Assembly: GCA_965263225.1 (NCBI GenBank)
Contig: CBDHHG010000001.1
Coordinates: 372,001 to 436,000, forward strand
Reading direction: 5' to 3'
Origin: DT-111 sp965263225
GTDB taxonomy: Bacteria > Bacteroidota > Bacteroidia > Chitinophagales > Saprospiraceae
Length of the DNA: 64,000 bases
Below the pieces are notes generated by a model. It did no database searches. It had not been told where the DNA came from and was given only the letters and a program-made list of their open reading frames with translations. A program made the position numbers and the translations under genes. Positions 35,954 through 45,700 of the stretch are shown here, one piece after another. Position 1 is the first letter of the stretch. Every line of letters begins with the position of its first letter.

Positions 35954-37078
35954 TTAAGCTTCCTTGATCAGGTAGTCCACGCTATGGGCTTCGGCTAAGG
36001 AAGGCATCTCTAGCTTTTTCAGCATCTTCTCAAGCACAGCAAGCGGAACAGCATGTGTTCGTTGCAAATTTTGCTGCTGCCAAAGGGGATAAGGGGCTTC
36101 AATATATACAATCCTTACCCTGGCTTTGTAAGCGGTGAATAAGTCGATAAGCCGACTTCGATTATTCCTTGTCAAATTCGTGGCATTCCAAACAAAGGAA
36201 CGCCGATCCCTCAAATGGGCTCGTGCCTCTTCTAAAGCCAACTGTATAATCCGACCATTTCCCCTGGCATCCCGATGTCTCACTTTATGCTTGCGACGGA
36301 GATTATCCAAAGATACTACCGGAAGATCTCTGCAGTGCGTTTGAATATAGGTATCCTTACCCATACCAGGCAAACCAACCATAAGAATCACCTCAGCCCA
36401 GGTATCATCAAAGGGTTCATAAGCCGCATATCCATCTTCATTTTGGAAATAAGAGAAGCGGGCCAAATTGGAAGTAAATGGATACGCCTGCCCCCAACAA
36501 TGCTGCTCCTTAGCATAAGCCTCAAAACAGGCAATACGGTACAGTAATTCCTCCTGATCCTCACAGATACGGCCTAATACATCCGCCTTGGCTAATATTG
36601 ATAATAGCTTCGTATCTACCTCTAGGCTCGCCTTCAGGAGGTATCGCTGCGGATTCGGTTTATCAAAAATCAATAAAGGGAGTCCATGATAGCGAACTAA
36701 TTTTGCCACCTGCTCTCGCAATTCAAAAGGGGTTGAAACATCTTGGAAGAGAATTCTCCGCGCCGTATACTCTCCCTTTCTTGCATGTTTGGGCGAGGAT
36801 ATTCGCCCCTGTTCATCTCGAACACTGGTAGAGCGTTTCTCCACATCGTGAAGAAGGGCTGCAGCAATCAACACCTGCTGAGTCTGCTCTTCCAGTGCTT
36901 GAAATGCTGACAGTCCTAGTAGTTCTGCCAATACCAGCTGCGTATGGATGGCCACATCCCCTTCCGCATGATAGATAGGATCTTGCTCCACCCCTTCCAT
37001 GTCTCTTATCCAGCCGAAAGTAGTCCGGAGATTTTCCCATTCTACGTTTTTTGTCAACTGCCACATGGCTTTTCCCAT
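35954..37078 (-). CDS. HD-Pnk: HD phosphoesterase fused to 5'-OH polynucleotide kinase (RNA end healing)
   Basis: 374 residues from the ATG at 37078, which has AGAGGG ~10 bases upstream and overlaps the ligase gene by 25 bases; starts at 37099 or 37066 are possible. The N-terminal HD domain (about 30-190) has ALLHDVEK (His77-Asp78) and KLVRYHGLP. The C-terminal P-loop kinase (about 232-374) has MVGLPGMGKDT (235-243), SLDNLRRKH and WNATNLTRNNR. This is the order of HD-Pnk, known biochemically from Runella slithyformis, where HD removes 2',3'-cyclic phosphate and Pnk phosphorylates 5'-OH. It overlaps the ligase gene, so the two make a heal-and-seal unit. Confidence 0.85.
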   Translation of the reverse strand: MGKAMWQLTKNVEWENLRTTFGWIRDMEGVEQDPIYHAEGDVAIHTQLVLAELLGLSAFQALEEQTQQVLIAAALLHDVEKRSTSVRDEQGRISSPKHARKGEYTARRILFQDVSTPFELREQVAKLVRYHGLPLLIFDKPNPQRYLLKASLEVDTKLLSILAKADVLGRICEDQEELLYRIACFEAYAKEQHCWGQAYPFTSNLARFSYFQNEDGYAAYEPFDDTWAEVILMVGLPGMGKDTYIQTHCRDLPVVSLDNLRRKHKVRHRDARGNGRIIQLALEEARAHLRDRRSFVWNATNLTRNNRSRLIDLFTAYKARVRIVYIEAPYPLWQQQNLQRTHAVPLAVLEKMLKKLEMPSLAEAHSVDYLIKEA

Positions 37079-37758
37079 TTTAATGGAGCCCTCTGCCAAC
37101 GACGTGTCCAGTGTTCGTCCGTTTTTACATGATCTTTCCGGACATACTTAAACACATTATCGCGAAAATTCTCGGTACTAAACCCCTCGATATTCCGGCT
37201 GACAATCCCTTCCATCCGACATGTTTCTCTAGTATGAACATCTACAGATGAAAAGGTGCTCTCTTGTGTAACAATGCTTAATACCTGTTCTTCAAATTGA
37301 TCTCTATTTGTAGGTTGAACCCGCATAATCTCAGGAACCACGGGAAAGTCTAACATTCCTGCGTAGAATTTCACCTCCTCCCAAGACAGCCACTGGTCCA
37401 ATTCTCTAATCGCAAATACAAAAAAGTGATGCTCTAATGCTTCGTATTGGATGGAATGTATGGCGTAGAGATTCTCTCCAAATATCTCTAGTGTTCCTAA
37501 ATCATCTCGTATGGCATTCCATCTCTCTTTCAAATAAGCTGCCCAGGGATGTCGTGTTGGTGCAGCATGGGAGCGAGCGAATACCCCAAATTGATTGAGG
37601 CAAGTATTCTCTCCATCTAGTTTTTCTGTATGAACAACTTCCGTGATATCACTAATTGCTTCCCAATAACTTGCGTTGATCCGATCATCGCTAGTGGTCC
37701 CGGGTGAAAAGGGGTAGTGGTAAGTTCGTCCATACTTCCTTGACAAACTCATGGTCAA
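37054..37758 (-). CDS. ATP-dependent RNA ligase family protein
   Basis: 234 residues, a minimal nucleotidyltransferase ligase. Motif I is EKLDGEN, with Lys46 as the AMP-attachment residue; motif III is LEIFGENLYAIHSI, IIIa FFVFAIRE, IV EGIVSRN and V FKYVRKD. There is no C-terminal OB domain, as in small Rnl2-like ligases. It seals 5'-phosphate to 3'-OH ends. The stop overlaps the HD-Pnk start, so both are translated together. Confidence 0.88.
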   Translation of the reverse strand: MTMSLSRKYGRTYHYPFSPGTTSDDRINASYWEAISDITEVVHTEKLDGENTCLNQFGVFARSHAAPTRHPWAAYLKERWNAIRDDLGTLEIFGENLYAIHSIQYEALEHHFFVFAIRELDQWLSWEEVKFYAGMLDFPVVPEIMRVQPTNRDQFEEQVLSIVTQESTFSSVDVHTRETCRMEGIVSRNIEGFSTENFRDNVFKYVRKDHVKTDEHWTRRWQRAPLKWEKPCGS

Positions 37759-38033
37759 ATATTTTAAAACTGCTCGACAGTCTTTTACGTAATTGGAATA
37801 GTATCGATATCAGCAATAGCCGCTTTAGAACAAAAAGAGCCTAACCCAAGCCATTGTCAACACCAAATCTAATTGATAAATGGTCATAGCATAAATCCAT
37901 AGACTGGATTTAATACGTATATAAAAGAGTGGAACTGGAGTGTTACATGACTACCAGATTTGAATAGGTGAGAAATGAGTTTCCTAACAGAGGATACAAT
38001 TACATCTATAAATTAGTTCCATTAGTTCAGCTT

Positions 38034-38579
38034 ATGAAAAGTAATCGATATCATTTTGTTACGCGATGGCAGGTAGCAGCTACCCCTGCTGAGGTATATC
38101 AGATCTTAGAAGAGGCCGAAAGACTCCCCAAGTGGTGGCCTGCCGTCTATTTAGAAGTAGCTACTACCAAAGAGAATAACGAAACGGGGATCGGTCGAGA
38201 AGTCTCTCTTCATACCAAAGGATGGCTTCCCTACACCTTACGTTGGCAATCTCGCCTCATTGCCAAAAGCCCTCCCAATGGCTTTTCCATTGAGGCTTTT
38301 GGAGATCTTATGGGAGCAGGTACCTGGCGTTTTGAACAAGCCAAAGACGGCATTCATTGCCACATCACTTATGATTGGCAAGTAGAAGCTAATAAGCCGA
38401 TCCTCAGGTATTTTTCTTTTTTACTGAAGCCCATTTTCTCCGCGAATCACCATTGGGCCATGCGCACCGGAGAACAGAGTCTACGTTTGGAATTACAAAG
38501 GAGAAAAGCTAAGACGGCCGAAGAGCGAAAACAAGTTCCGCTACCTCCACCACCCACTTTTGCTTGGCTATTAAAATGA
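38034..38579 (+). CDS. SRPBCC (START/polyketide cyclase-like) protein
   Basis: 181 residues from the ATG at 38034; a longer reading from 37968 adds 22 residues without protein character. The SRPBCC fold is seen in HFVTRWQVAATPAEVYQILEEAERLPKWWPAVYLEVA, then GIGREVSLHTKGWLPYTLRWQ and GAGTWRFEQ, with a Pro-rich end. Such proteins bind small hydrophobic molecules; the ligand is unknown. It lies on the opposite strand between the ligase and the RlaP gene. Confidence 0.82.
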   Translation: MKSNRYHFVTRWQVAATPAEVYQILEEAERLPKWWPAVYLEVATTKENNETGIGREVSLHTKGWLPYTLRWQSRLIAKSPPNGFSIEAFGDLMGAGTWRFEQAKDGIHCHITYDWQVEANKPILRYFSFLLKPIFSANHHWAMRTGEQSLRLELQRRKAKTAEERKQVPLPPPPTFAWLLK

Positions 38580-38589
38580 GCGATATGAT

Positions 38590-39657
38590 CTAGCTGCTAG
38601 CAGTATGGTAAAATGTAGATCGCAGTTTAATGAGCAGCTCATTTAAGGTAGCTTCGTCCGGTGCATCAGGGAGATCCGATCGATCAAAGAGCAACTCGAT
38701 CTTCTGCATCTTTTCGGTGGCCTTTTCTACTAGTTCTTCGTATGCAAATTTCCCTTGCCTAATTTCCCAGAGGAAATCCCTGTCTTTTGTACGGCGAACG
38801 GAAAAATCTCCGGTGGAGGCAATTTCTTCAGCCATGTGCAAAAGCCGGAAGGTATGCATCATATTCTTAGCATCATAGCGTTTACCATGCGTCAAGGTAC
38901 TTTGATATCGGCTTTCATTTCTCCGCTCTACCCACTCCCAATACTGTCGATATTCCTTACAATAAACCGAGTAGCCATTGGCATTATAGAACATCGTACC
39001 AATCGGTTGTTCTCCCTTGGGAATGGACGAAAGGGCAATATCATTGGCTTTTTCTCCTCTCATAACTCCTGAATAGCAATGTTCCTTGCTATGATAGAGT
39101 GCAAATACCCCCTGCATATTAGGAATATTAACCAATCCACAATCTTCCTGTAGCAACTCCCGCTCAGTCAAAAATTGCTGTAATGGGACAGAACCTCCTC
39201 CTTGTGCCACATAACAAAAATCCAGGATCGTTTTTCGCTCCTTCTTCATTGGATTGACAATTTTCTTATTGAGTCCGCGGGCCTTCTTGATCTGGGAAGC
39301 GGCGTAGCCGGCGAAGGTAGCTTTACAGCGACGGGAAAGGAAGAGTTTTGGATTTAACTGATCAAATAACGGATGGCGGTATTGGATACAATCCGATGGC
39401 ATGCGGAGCAGTTCCAACATATTGGGATTGTTCTTGATTAGTAAGGTGAAAAACTTATGAAGTTCGTAGAAAACGATATCATTGGTAGGGTCGCTGAGCT
39501 GTTCAACCGGATGTAAACCATAGAACGAGGGTTTGGGCATAACAAAGACGCCTCGTATGTCTACATCAGAATCTTTATGCTGTAATCCATAAGCATGGCT
39601 TCCGCTGATAGCCTTGAATAAGATATGCTGATCGTTCGCTAGGGCAGTGAGCTTCAT
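38590..39657 (-). CDS. RlaP-type nucleotidyltransferase (RNA repair pathway DNA polymerase beta family)
   Basis: 355 residues. The N-terminal pol-beta core has ISGSHAYGLQHKDSDVDIRGVFV, with the metal-binding pair Asp31 and Asp33 and GS at 19-20. This matches Pfam PF10127 (YcgL/RlaP). Comparative genomics links RlaP to RNA ligases and RNA repair, with a proposed role in adding nucleotides to broken RNA 3' ends. Here it stands one gene from the ligase/HD-Pnk pair, in the same direction, supporting that role. A long C-terminal helical part follows. Catalysis is inferred. Confidence 0.85.
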   Translation of the reverse strand: MKLTALANDQHILFKAISGSHAYGLQHKDSDVDIRGVFVMPKPSFYGLHPVEQLSDPTNDIVFYELHKFFTLLIKNNPNMLELLRMPSDCIQYRHPLFDQLNPKLFLSRRCKATFAGYAASQIKKARGLNKKIVNPMKKERKTILDFCYVAQGGGSVPLQQFLTERELLQEDCGLVNIPNMQGVFALYHSKEHCYSGVMRGEKANDIALSSIPKGEQPIGTMFYNANGYSVYCKEYRQYWEWVERRNESRYQSTLTHGKRYDAKNMMHTFRLLHMAEEIASTGDFSVRRTKDRDFLWEIRQGKFAYEELVEKATEKMQKIELLFDRSDLPDAPDEATLNELLIKLRSTFYHTASS

Positions 39658-39687
39658 GTATTTATCCTACGATAGCTAAGGAAAGGA

Positions 39688-40620
39688 TCAGGGTTCAAAT
39701 CGATAAGCAATATAGGCCTCGTACCCCATCCCTCGAAATTTACCAAATGTACCAATATTATAAGAACCCATTACTCCAATCCTAAGGTTCCCATCTTGGG
39801 TAAATTCATCATTGACAATCATTCCTGCTTGAATCCCCAATGTCTTGTTGGTAGACAAGTTAATCCCGGCCCAGAAAGCGTCTTGCTGCTCAACTAATAC
39901 AGCGAAGGTACCATTTAGGACATTAACCATACTATAATTGAGCCATAGCGACGGCTGGACAAACAGATCTCCTTCCACAATTCTGGCTCCAAAGGTCGCA
40001 TTACCATGCATAGCTCTCTTCAAGTTGGCCTTGCTACCAAAATCATCTAGCAAGAGATTACTGGGTAATAACTGATTAGCAGCCAAGCCAGCGAATATAA
40101 AGCTCTCCTCGAATTCATCGCGAGAGACCGAGGTGTAAAACAAGCCAATCCCTGCGTTTGGCGATATCTTATTGTTTTCGCCATCGGGAAGCAGTGGATC
40201 TCCCTGATCATTTACTACTAGCTCTAAGCCATCCGCATATAACTGGCTGAGCGTGGCCTGCAAGCCAATGGACAACTGATGCGTACCTCTAGCTCCAAAA
40301 GCTAATTTATAGGCATAATTTAGGCCGATATTATTCATCGTAATGGGAGATACTTCGTCATTCATAAAGAAACCGCCCATACTCATGTTTTCATCTAGAA
40401 AAGGATATTGTACACTGATGGAAGCCGTTCGAGGGGCACCTTCAAAGCCCGTCCATTGCTGCCGGTAATTCACACCCAACTCCCAATAATCCCAAGCGGC
40501 TGTCATAGCCGGATTCCAAATGAAACCGGCGTCGAAAAAGGGGCTATGATCAGCCAACTGTTGTGCCCTTAGATGCGTACTAATGCCTACTATAGAAAGA
40601 ATAAGTAATAATTTTCTCAT
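39688..40620 (-). CDS. PorP/SprF family T9SS outer-membrane protein
   Basis: 310 residues with a signal peptide (ending near THLRAQQ). It has the beta-barrel pattern of PorP/SprF: LADHSPFFDAGFIWNPAMTAAWD, YRQQWTGFEGAPRTASIS, MSMGGFFMNDEVSP and a C-terminal aromatic strand AYIAYRFEP. SprF-like proteins anchor type B T9SS cargo. The gene follows the type B protein gene at 40653 by 32 bases, so the two form a pair. Confidence 0.92.
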   Translation of the reverse strand: MRKLLLILSIVGISTHLRAQQLADHSPFFDAGFIWNPAMTAAWDYWELGVNYRQQWTGFEGAPRTASISVQYPFLDENMSMGGFFMNDEVSPITMNNIGLNYAYKLAFGARGTHQLSIGLQATLSQLYADGLELVVNDQGDPLLPDGENNKISPNAGIGLFYTSVSRDEFEESFIFAGLAANQLLPSNLLLDDFGSKANLKRAMHGNATFGARIVEGDLFVQPSLWLNYSMVNVLNGTFAVLVEQQDAFWAGINLSTNKTLGIQAGMIVNDEFTQDGNLRIGVMGSYNIGTFGKFRGMGYEAYIAYRFEP

Positions 40621-40652
40621 GTCTTTTTGTTTTTGGGAAAGGAGGGGCAGTT

Positions 40653-42560
40653 TTAATCGCGAACGATCATCAACTTCTGCCGAATGTCTCCAGTAGTAAA
40701 GGACAATACATAATAGTAATTACCAGCAGGCAATAGCTTTCCATTCTTTGTTCCATCAAATCGTTCTTCGTCCAATTGATAGTTTACTTTTTGATATACC
40801 AAGCTGCCCCATCTATTGTACACCTCAAGTTTATTGGGTCCGAATTTCTCCACTCCACGAAATTCCAATGCGTCATTCATGCCATCATCATTGGGCGAGA
40901 TCAAGTTGATTCGGCGGATGGACTCTACGGGGTCGGCAGCCACTTGTACTTCCATCGAATCTGTTACCACACAGCCATTAACATCCGTGATAGAAACGAT
41001 GTATAAGGTGGCCTCTTCCGGATTGGCTGTAGTTTCTTGAGCGGTAGGGTCTAAGACAGGATAATCCGCCTCTTGCCATTCATAGGCAATCCCTCCAACC
41101 GCATAGATAATGGCTTCTGTGCCAGGTGCTATGCAAGTATCCGGACCTGCCGCAGCCTCCGTTTCATTGACCATCACCTCAATGGCAAGCGTATCTGAGG
41201 CACATTCGTTAGAGCCGATAACTGTATAAGTCGTTGTAAAGTTGGGTCTGGCATCTGGATTAGAAATTTCCAGGGAGGAAAGGGTGCCAGAGGTATCTAT
41301 CCACTCATAATTGAGAGCTCCCTGAACTTGGAGTTGGATAAACTCAGAAGGGCATACATCGAGAAAGGGGTTCAGCAATTCCAGTTGTAAGGTCTCACCA
41401 ATACTTACTTCCACTGCATCCGAACCTTCACATCCTAGATCATTTGTTACCGTCACACTATAGGTACCGGGCGTACTTACATTGATATCGGGACCGTTGG
41501 CACCGGTGGACCAACTATAGGAGGTATGTTCTCCGGCTGAGAGCGTCGTCGTTCCGCCAATACATATGGCTACATTTCCGCCTAGATCTACTTCCGGCGC
41601 ATCCTGTTCCGGAATCTCGAGATCAGCATTAATATTACAGCTGTTATCATCGCTTATTATTATTTGATATGTTCCCGCTGCTAGATCATTCCTTGCACTA
41701 TCGGGTGTATTGCCTTGCCCATAATCAAAGAAATAAGGACGGGTACCACCAGTTACTTCTAACGAGATTCCGCCATTTTCTTGATTACAGTCTGGAGGAC
41801 TTATACTAAAGTTAACAAGTTCAAGGGGATCGGGTTCGCCTATTGTATAAGTTTCTACTAAAACGATTGACCCCTGCTGATCGCTGATACTTACTGTATA
41901 ATTTCCAGGTACCAAGTTAGCAATATCTTTTTCCGCAGAAGAAAAATTCGGACCTTCCCAAGAAAAAGAATACTCACTTGCCCCATTAGGGAAACTCAAT
42001 ATTACCGAACCATCGGTATCTCCGTTACAACTTACATCTGAGGGTAAGGCCGTAAAATTCAAGAAATTTCCAATCTTAACCAGTCCTGTGTCTTGCTCAA
42101 GATCTAACAAATTAAACACTCCTGTCGTGTCCGTTTCTTGAGCTATCTGAATGCGCAAGGGGGCATTGGTAATAGCAACAGCACTGGAATCCCCAGTTTC
42201 GCCAATGGCCCTATATTCGAGCTGCATCAGTACTGTACCAGCATTCAGGTCGATCCCGGTGCCTTGTGCAGCAAACCAGGATAAACGTGCAATACCTTGG
42301 TCCGCATCACTATCTCCGAGGGCTACTCCCTGTAATGCTGCTCCCGTGAATCCCTGGTACTCGATGATCGTTGGATCCCAAGATAGGGAAAATTGAAGGG
42401 TGGTAATTCGGCTGAAATTTTCGCCAGCCATCATTTTAACAAATACCGTTTCTCCAGATTGAGCCCCTTCTTTGCTCAAGGTAAGTTCTAGTGTTTGGCC
42501 ATTCATCACTCCTATGACATGACATAGTGCAATGCATACAAGCCACTTCGTTTTCTTCAT
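40653..42560 (-). CDS. T9SS type B-sorted protein with cohesin-like domain and SprB-type repeats
   Basis: 635 residues. Signal peptide to about 21. A cohesin-like domain (about 22-165) has LELTLSKEGAQSGETVFVKMM, LQFSLSWDPTIIEYQGF and ARLSWFAA. Next come two SprB-type repeats and several Ig-like modules. The last ~90 residues are the CHU_C/type B sorting domain (RRINLISPNDDGMND, LEVYNRWGSLVYQ, FDGTKNGKLLPAGNYYYVL). It is expected at the cell surface through T9SS and its SprF partner. The cohesin could bind the dockerin-like modules of the neighbouring giant protein; this is inference. Confidence 0.9.
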   Translation of the reverse strand: MKKTKWLVCIALCHVIGVMNGQTLELTLSKEGAQSGETVFVKMMAGENFSRITTLQFSLSWDPTIIEYQGFTGAALQGVALGDSDADQGIARLSWFAAQGTGIDLNAGTVLMQLEYRAIGETGDSSAVAITNAPLRIQIAQETDTTGVFNLLDLEQDTGLVKIGNFLNFTALPSDVSCNGDTDGSVILSFPNGASEYSFSWEGPNFSSAEKDIANLVPGNYTVSISDQQGSIVLVETYTIGEPDPLELVNFSISPPDCNQENGGISLEVTGGTRPYFFDYGQGNTPDSARNDLAAGTYQIIISDDNSCNINADLEIPEQDAPEVDLGGNVAICIGGTTTLSAGEHTSYSWSTGANGPDINVSTPGTYSVTVTNDLGCEGSDAVEVSIGETLQLELLNPFLDVCPSEFIQLQVQGALNYEWIDTSGTLSSLEISNPDARPNFTTTYTVIGSNECASDTLAIEVMVNETEAAAGPDTCIAPGTEAIIYAVGGIAYEWQEADYPVLDPTAQETTANPEEATLYIVSITDVNGCVVTDSMEVQVAADPVESIRRINLISPNDDGMNDALEFRGVEKFGPNKLEVYNRWGSLVYQKVNYQLDEERFDGTKNGKLLPAGNYYYVLSFTTGDIRQKLMIVRD

Positions 42561-42677
42561 AGTTCGTCTTGGGATAATGACAAATTAAGGAGGATGTTTT
42601 AGTTCTATTGCAAAGTCATAGAATACAGACTACAGACACATTTCCTCCGTATTGCAAAAATACAGTTCTTTTTGTTC

Positions 42678-42717
42678 AAAAAAGGAAGTTGCAAGGCCTT
42701 AAGGCCTGCAACTTCCT
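42678..42717 (-). terminator. Intrinsic terminator of the giant protein gene
   Basis: A near-perfect 14-pair stem (one bulged A) with a TTAA tip is followed on the minus strand by TTTTTT. It lies about 70 bases past the stop codon. Confidence 0.85.
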
Positions 42718-42787
42718 CCCATTTGTCCATTGCTTTACTATATCCTTGTGACGAAGCCAAACTCAAAAAGGCACAGCTCCCTTGAAA

Positions 42788-45700
42788 TTAATTCAAGATA
42801 ACCATATGCCGAGTCGCCACATCTTTTCCTGCTTGTAAGGTGTAGTAGTAAACTCCACCTTCCAATTGTAGATCTCGAAGTTCTACCTGGTTCATTCCAG
42901 CCTCAAACCTCCCCTCAATACGTTTGATAATACGCCCTAGGTTATCATGGATAATCAATTCCGCTTCCATACTAGAAGGTAATTCAAATCTGATATCTGT
43001 ATTCCCCTGGAATGGGTTTGGATTGTTCTGGTGTAGCTTAAATCGGTAGTCTGTAACACTCGGAGCATCTGTCAACTTCGACTGCCAATCCAATACCACA
43101 TCAAATTGATCTAGGCTGGCATTCACTGCTTCGATCTTCACTTGGCGGGAACTAATATCAATCACCTGAGCCAGAGAAGGAATCGCCTCCAAGGCAGTAA
43201 ATTGAATCGTCAATAGATCCTCTTCAGCTGTAAGATCCTTTCCCGCTCCATCCATGCTAAACCAACTCACCTTCAGCCCGCCATTTTGGCTTTCTCCTTC
43301 TCCAATGGCAACTGAAGACAGGGCCGCATTAGAGGAGCCCGCAAAAGATTCATAACGCAGTTTCTGCGTATCAAAATCTACTCCAAATTGGTAACTCACC
43401 ATATCGGAAAAGTTGTTACTACTTAACGTCAGTTGTACTGTTTCGCCAGCAGCAATTGGCCGGTCTACCGCCGAAAGTACTAAGTCTTCGTCGTATCCTC
43501 GCTCATCTAGTTCATCCGATACAAGGTTCGTCGTTTGCGCCACACCCAGGATATCTCCCACCTTCACACCAATGAAGTTGGACACTACATCATGATCAAC
43601 CGTCATCTCATATCTATCCTGATACGGGAATACATTGTAAGCATCAAACTCACCTGGCAATTCATTTTCAGAAGAGACAAACACCCAAGAAGGACAATTC
43701 GCAAAGCCATTCGTTGTACCAATAATCAACTGCTGGATAATAAATAGATCTAAGGTTGTGAAGGCTCCATTGCAGTTTGCATCACCAGCAATCACCTGAT
43801 AAGGAGAAGAAATCTGTGGTGGATCCATTCCCAAGATGAAGCGCTGACCGATGAATAGTGCAAAAGTAGATAGCCCGTTTACAGGGTTATCATCCTTCGC
43901 AGCCGAAATAATATAATCTTCTCCCATTTCCAGTTGTGGCAATGAGAAATAGCCATTTTCATCGGTCATTTCCATATCCTCCATGACTTGGCTAACAATA
44001 CTTACTTCGGCATCTTCTATACCGATACCTTTATAGTTATTCACTGTTCCTTCTACCAAGGCATGCTCAGTGATTGTAACTTTACCACTTAATGTGACAT
44101 GCGGTTTCACAATCGGCTGTCCATTCTGGATACTGCCCACTTCGACCATTAACGGATCATCGGTAATAAAGATGGCTGACATTTCACCTGGTGAACCCTT
44201 CAATTTTACGACGATATTAAACAGCACCTCATGAGGGTCGAGCGTCACACCTACTCCATTATTATCATAGTAGTTGAAGGTATGATTGGTGCTATTGAAA
44301 GTTGGAGCAATCGCACCAGGACTCACGCCTATAATCTCAGCAACATCCGTATTTTCCATTTCCAGGCTACCAGCCAAAGAAACGATTAAATCACAGTTGT
44401 CAATGGTTACGGGCACGTAAACCGTAGATCCGTAAGATCCCAGTTTTTCTCCAGCATCCAAGATAACTGCGTCGCTTGGTATCGTCAGTTCGATATGTTC
44501 GCAACGAGTCTTTGTTCCACATTCATTGGTAACAGAGAGGCAAACTTGATAGGTACCTGCTTCAGCATATTCTATCCAAGGGTCCTTTTCATCAGACGTC
44601 GTTCCATTACCAAAATCCCAGTGATAAGTGCCTGTCGAACTATTATTGATAAAATCAACTTTTAGCATCTGCATATCGTAGGTAAAATCCGCGATGATAT
44701 CATCATTGGCTACCCCGACATAAACCGTTTCACTATTGCTACAGCCTTCTGCATCCTCAACTGTCACCTCATAGGTGCCAGTCGGGAGGTCTTCTACGGT
44801 ATACTGCTGTCCATCAATGGTCACATTTCCATCTTCTGGGCCAGTCCAAGAGACTTGGTATGGTCCCTGACCTCCATTAAAACTAACGCCAATTGAACCT
44901 TTACCGTCGCAACTTACTGGTTGAGTGGAGATGAACAAAGAAATCCAGTTATTGGCATTTAGCACTTGTAAGCTCTTCGTTACTGTGCAGTTGTTATCAT
45001 CTTTGATCGTTACATTATAGATTCCTGTAGGTAAACCGTCAATCTCGTAGCTTGTTCCATTAGTTGTAACAGACCCCGAAGAATTGGTACTGCTCCAGCT
45101 GATGGTGTAATCAGGAGTACCTCCCGTCATATCTATAAGTATCTTACCGGGTTCGCCACAATCCCCTCCCATAGCTAGAATGGTCGCCTCAAAATCATCG
45201 ACTGGAGCATCAATGGTCACTGTTTTGCTGATGGAACAACCGGAACCATCCGTAACTTTTACCTCATAAGAACCCGCCGGAAGATTCTCTATATCATAAT
45301 AAGGATTGCTTACTGAAACCGCACCACTTGCTGTTCCGGTCCAAGTAATCAAATACTCGGCAGTACCACCGTTGATTTGCACCCAAATGGATCCCAAGCT
45401 TCCACATCCTCCATTGCTAGGATCGAGATCTAGGGAGAAGCCAGAGCCGTTATGGATATCCACATCCTTCGTAATCGTACAACCGTTAGCATCCGTGACT
45501 ATCACGGTATAACTTCCGCTATCTAAATCATCAATAGTGGTGGTTCCTGCATCGACTGTAGTAGAACCGGAGGAAGTACCGGACCAGTTGATCACATAAG
45601 GTCCTTGACCTCCACTGACCTCTATCGAAATCTGACCTACCGAACCGCAATCTCCACTACTCCCAGTGATAGTAGCACTTAGGTCAGTAGCAAAGCCATC

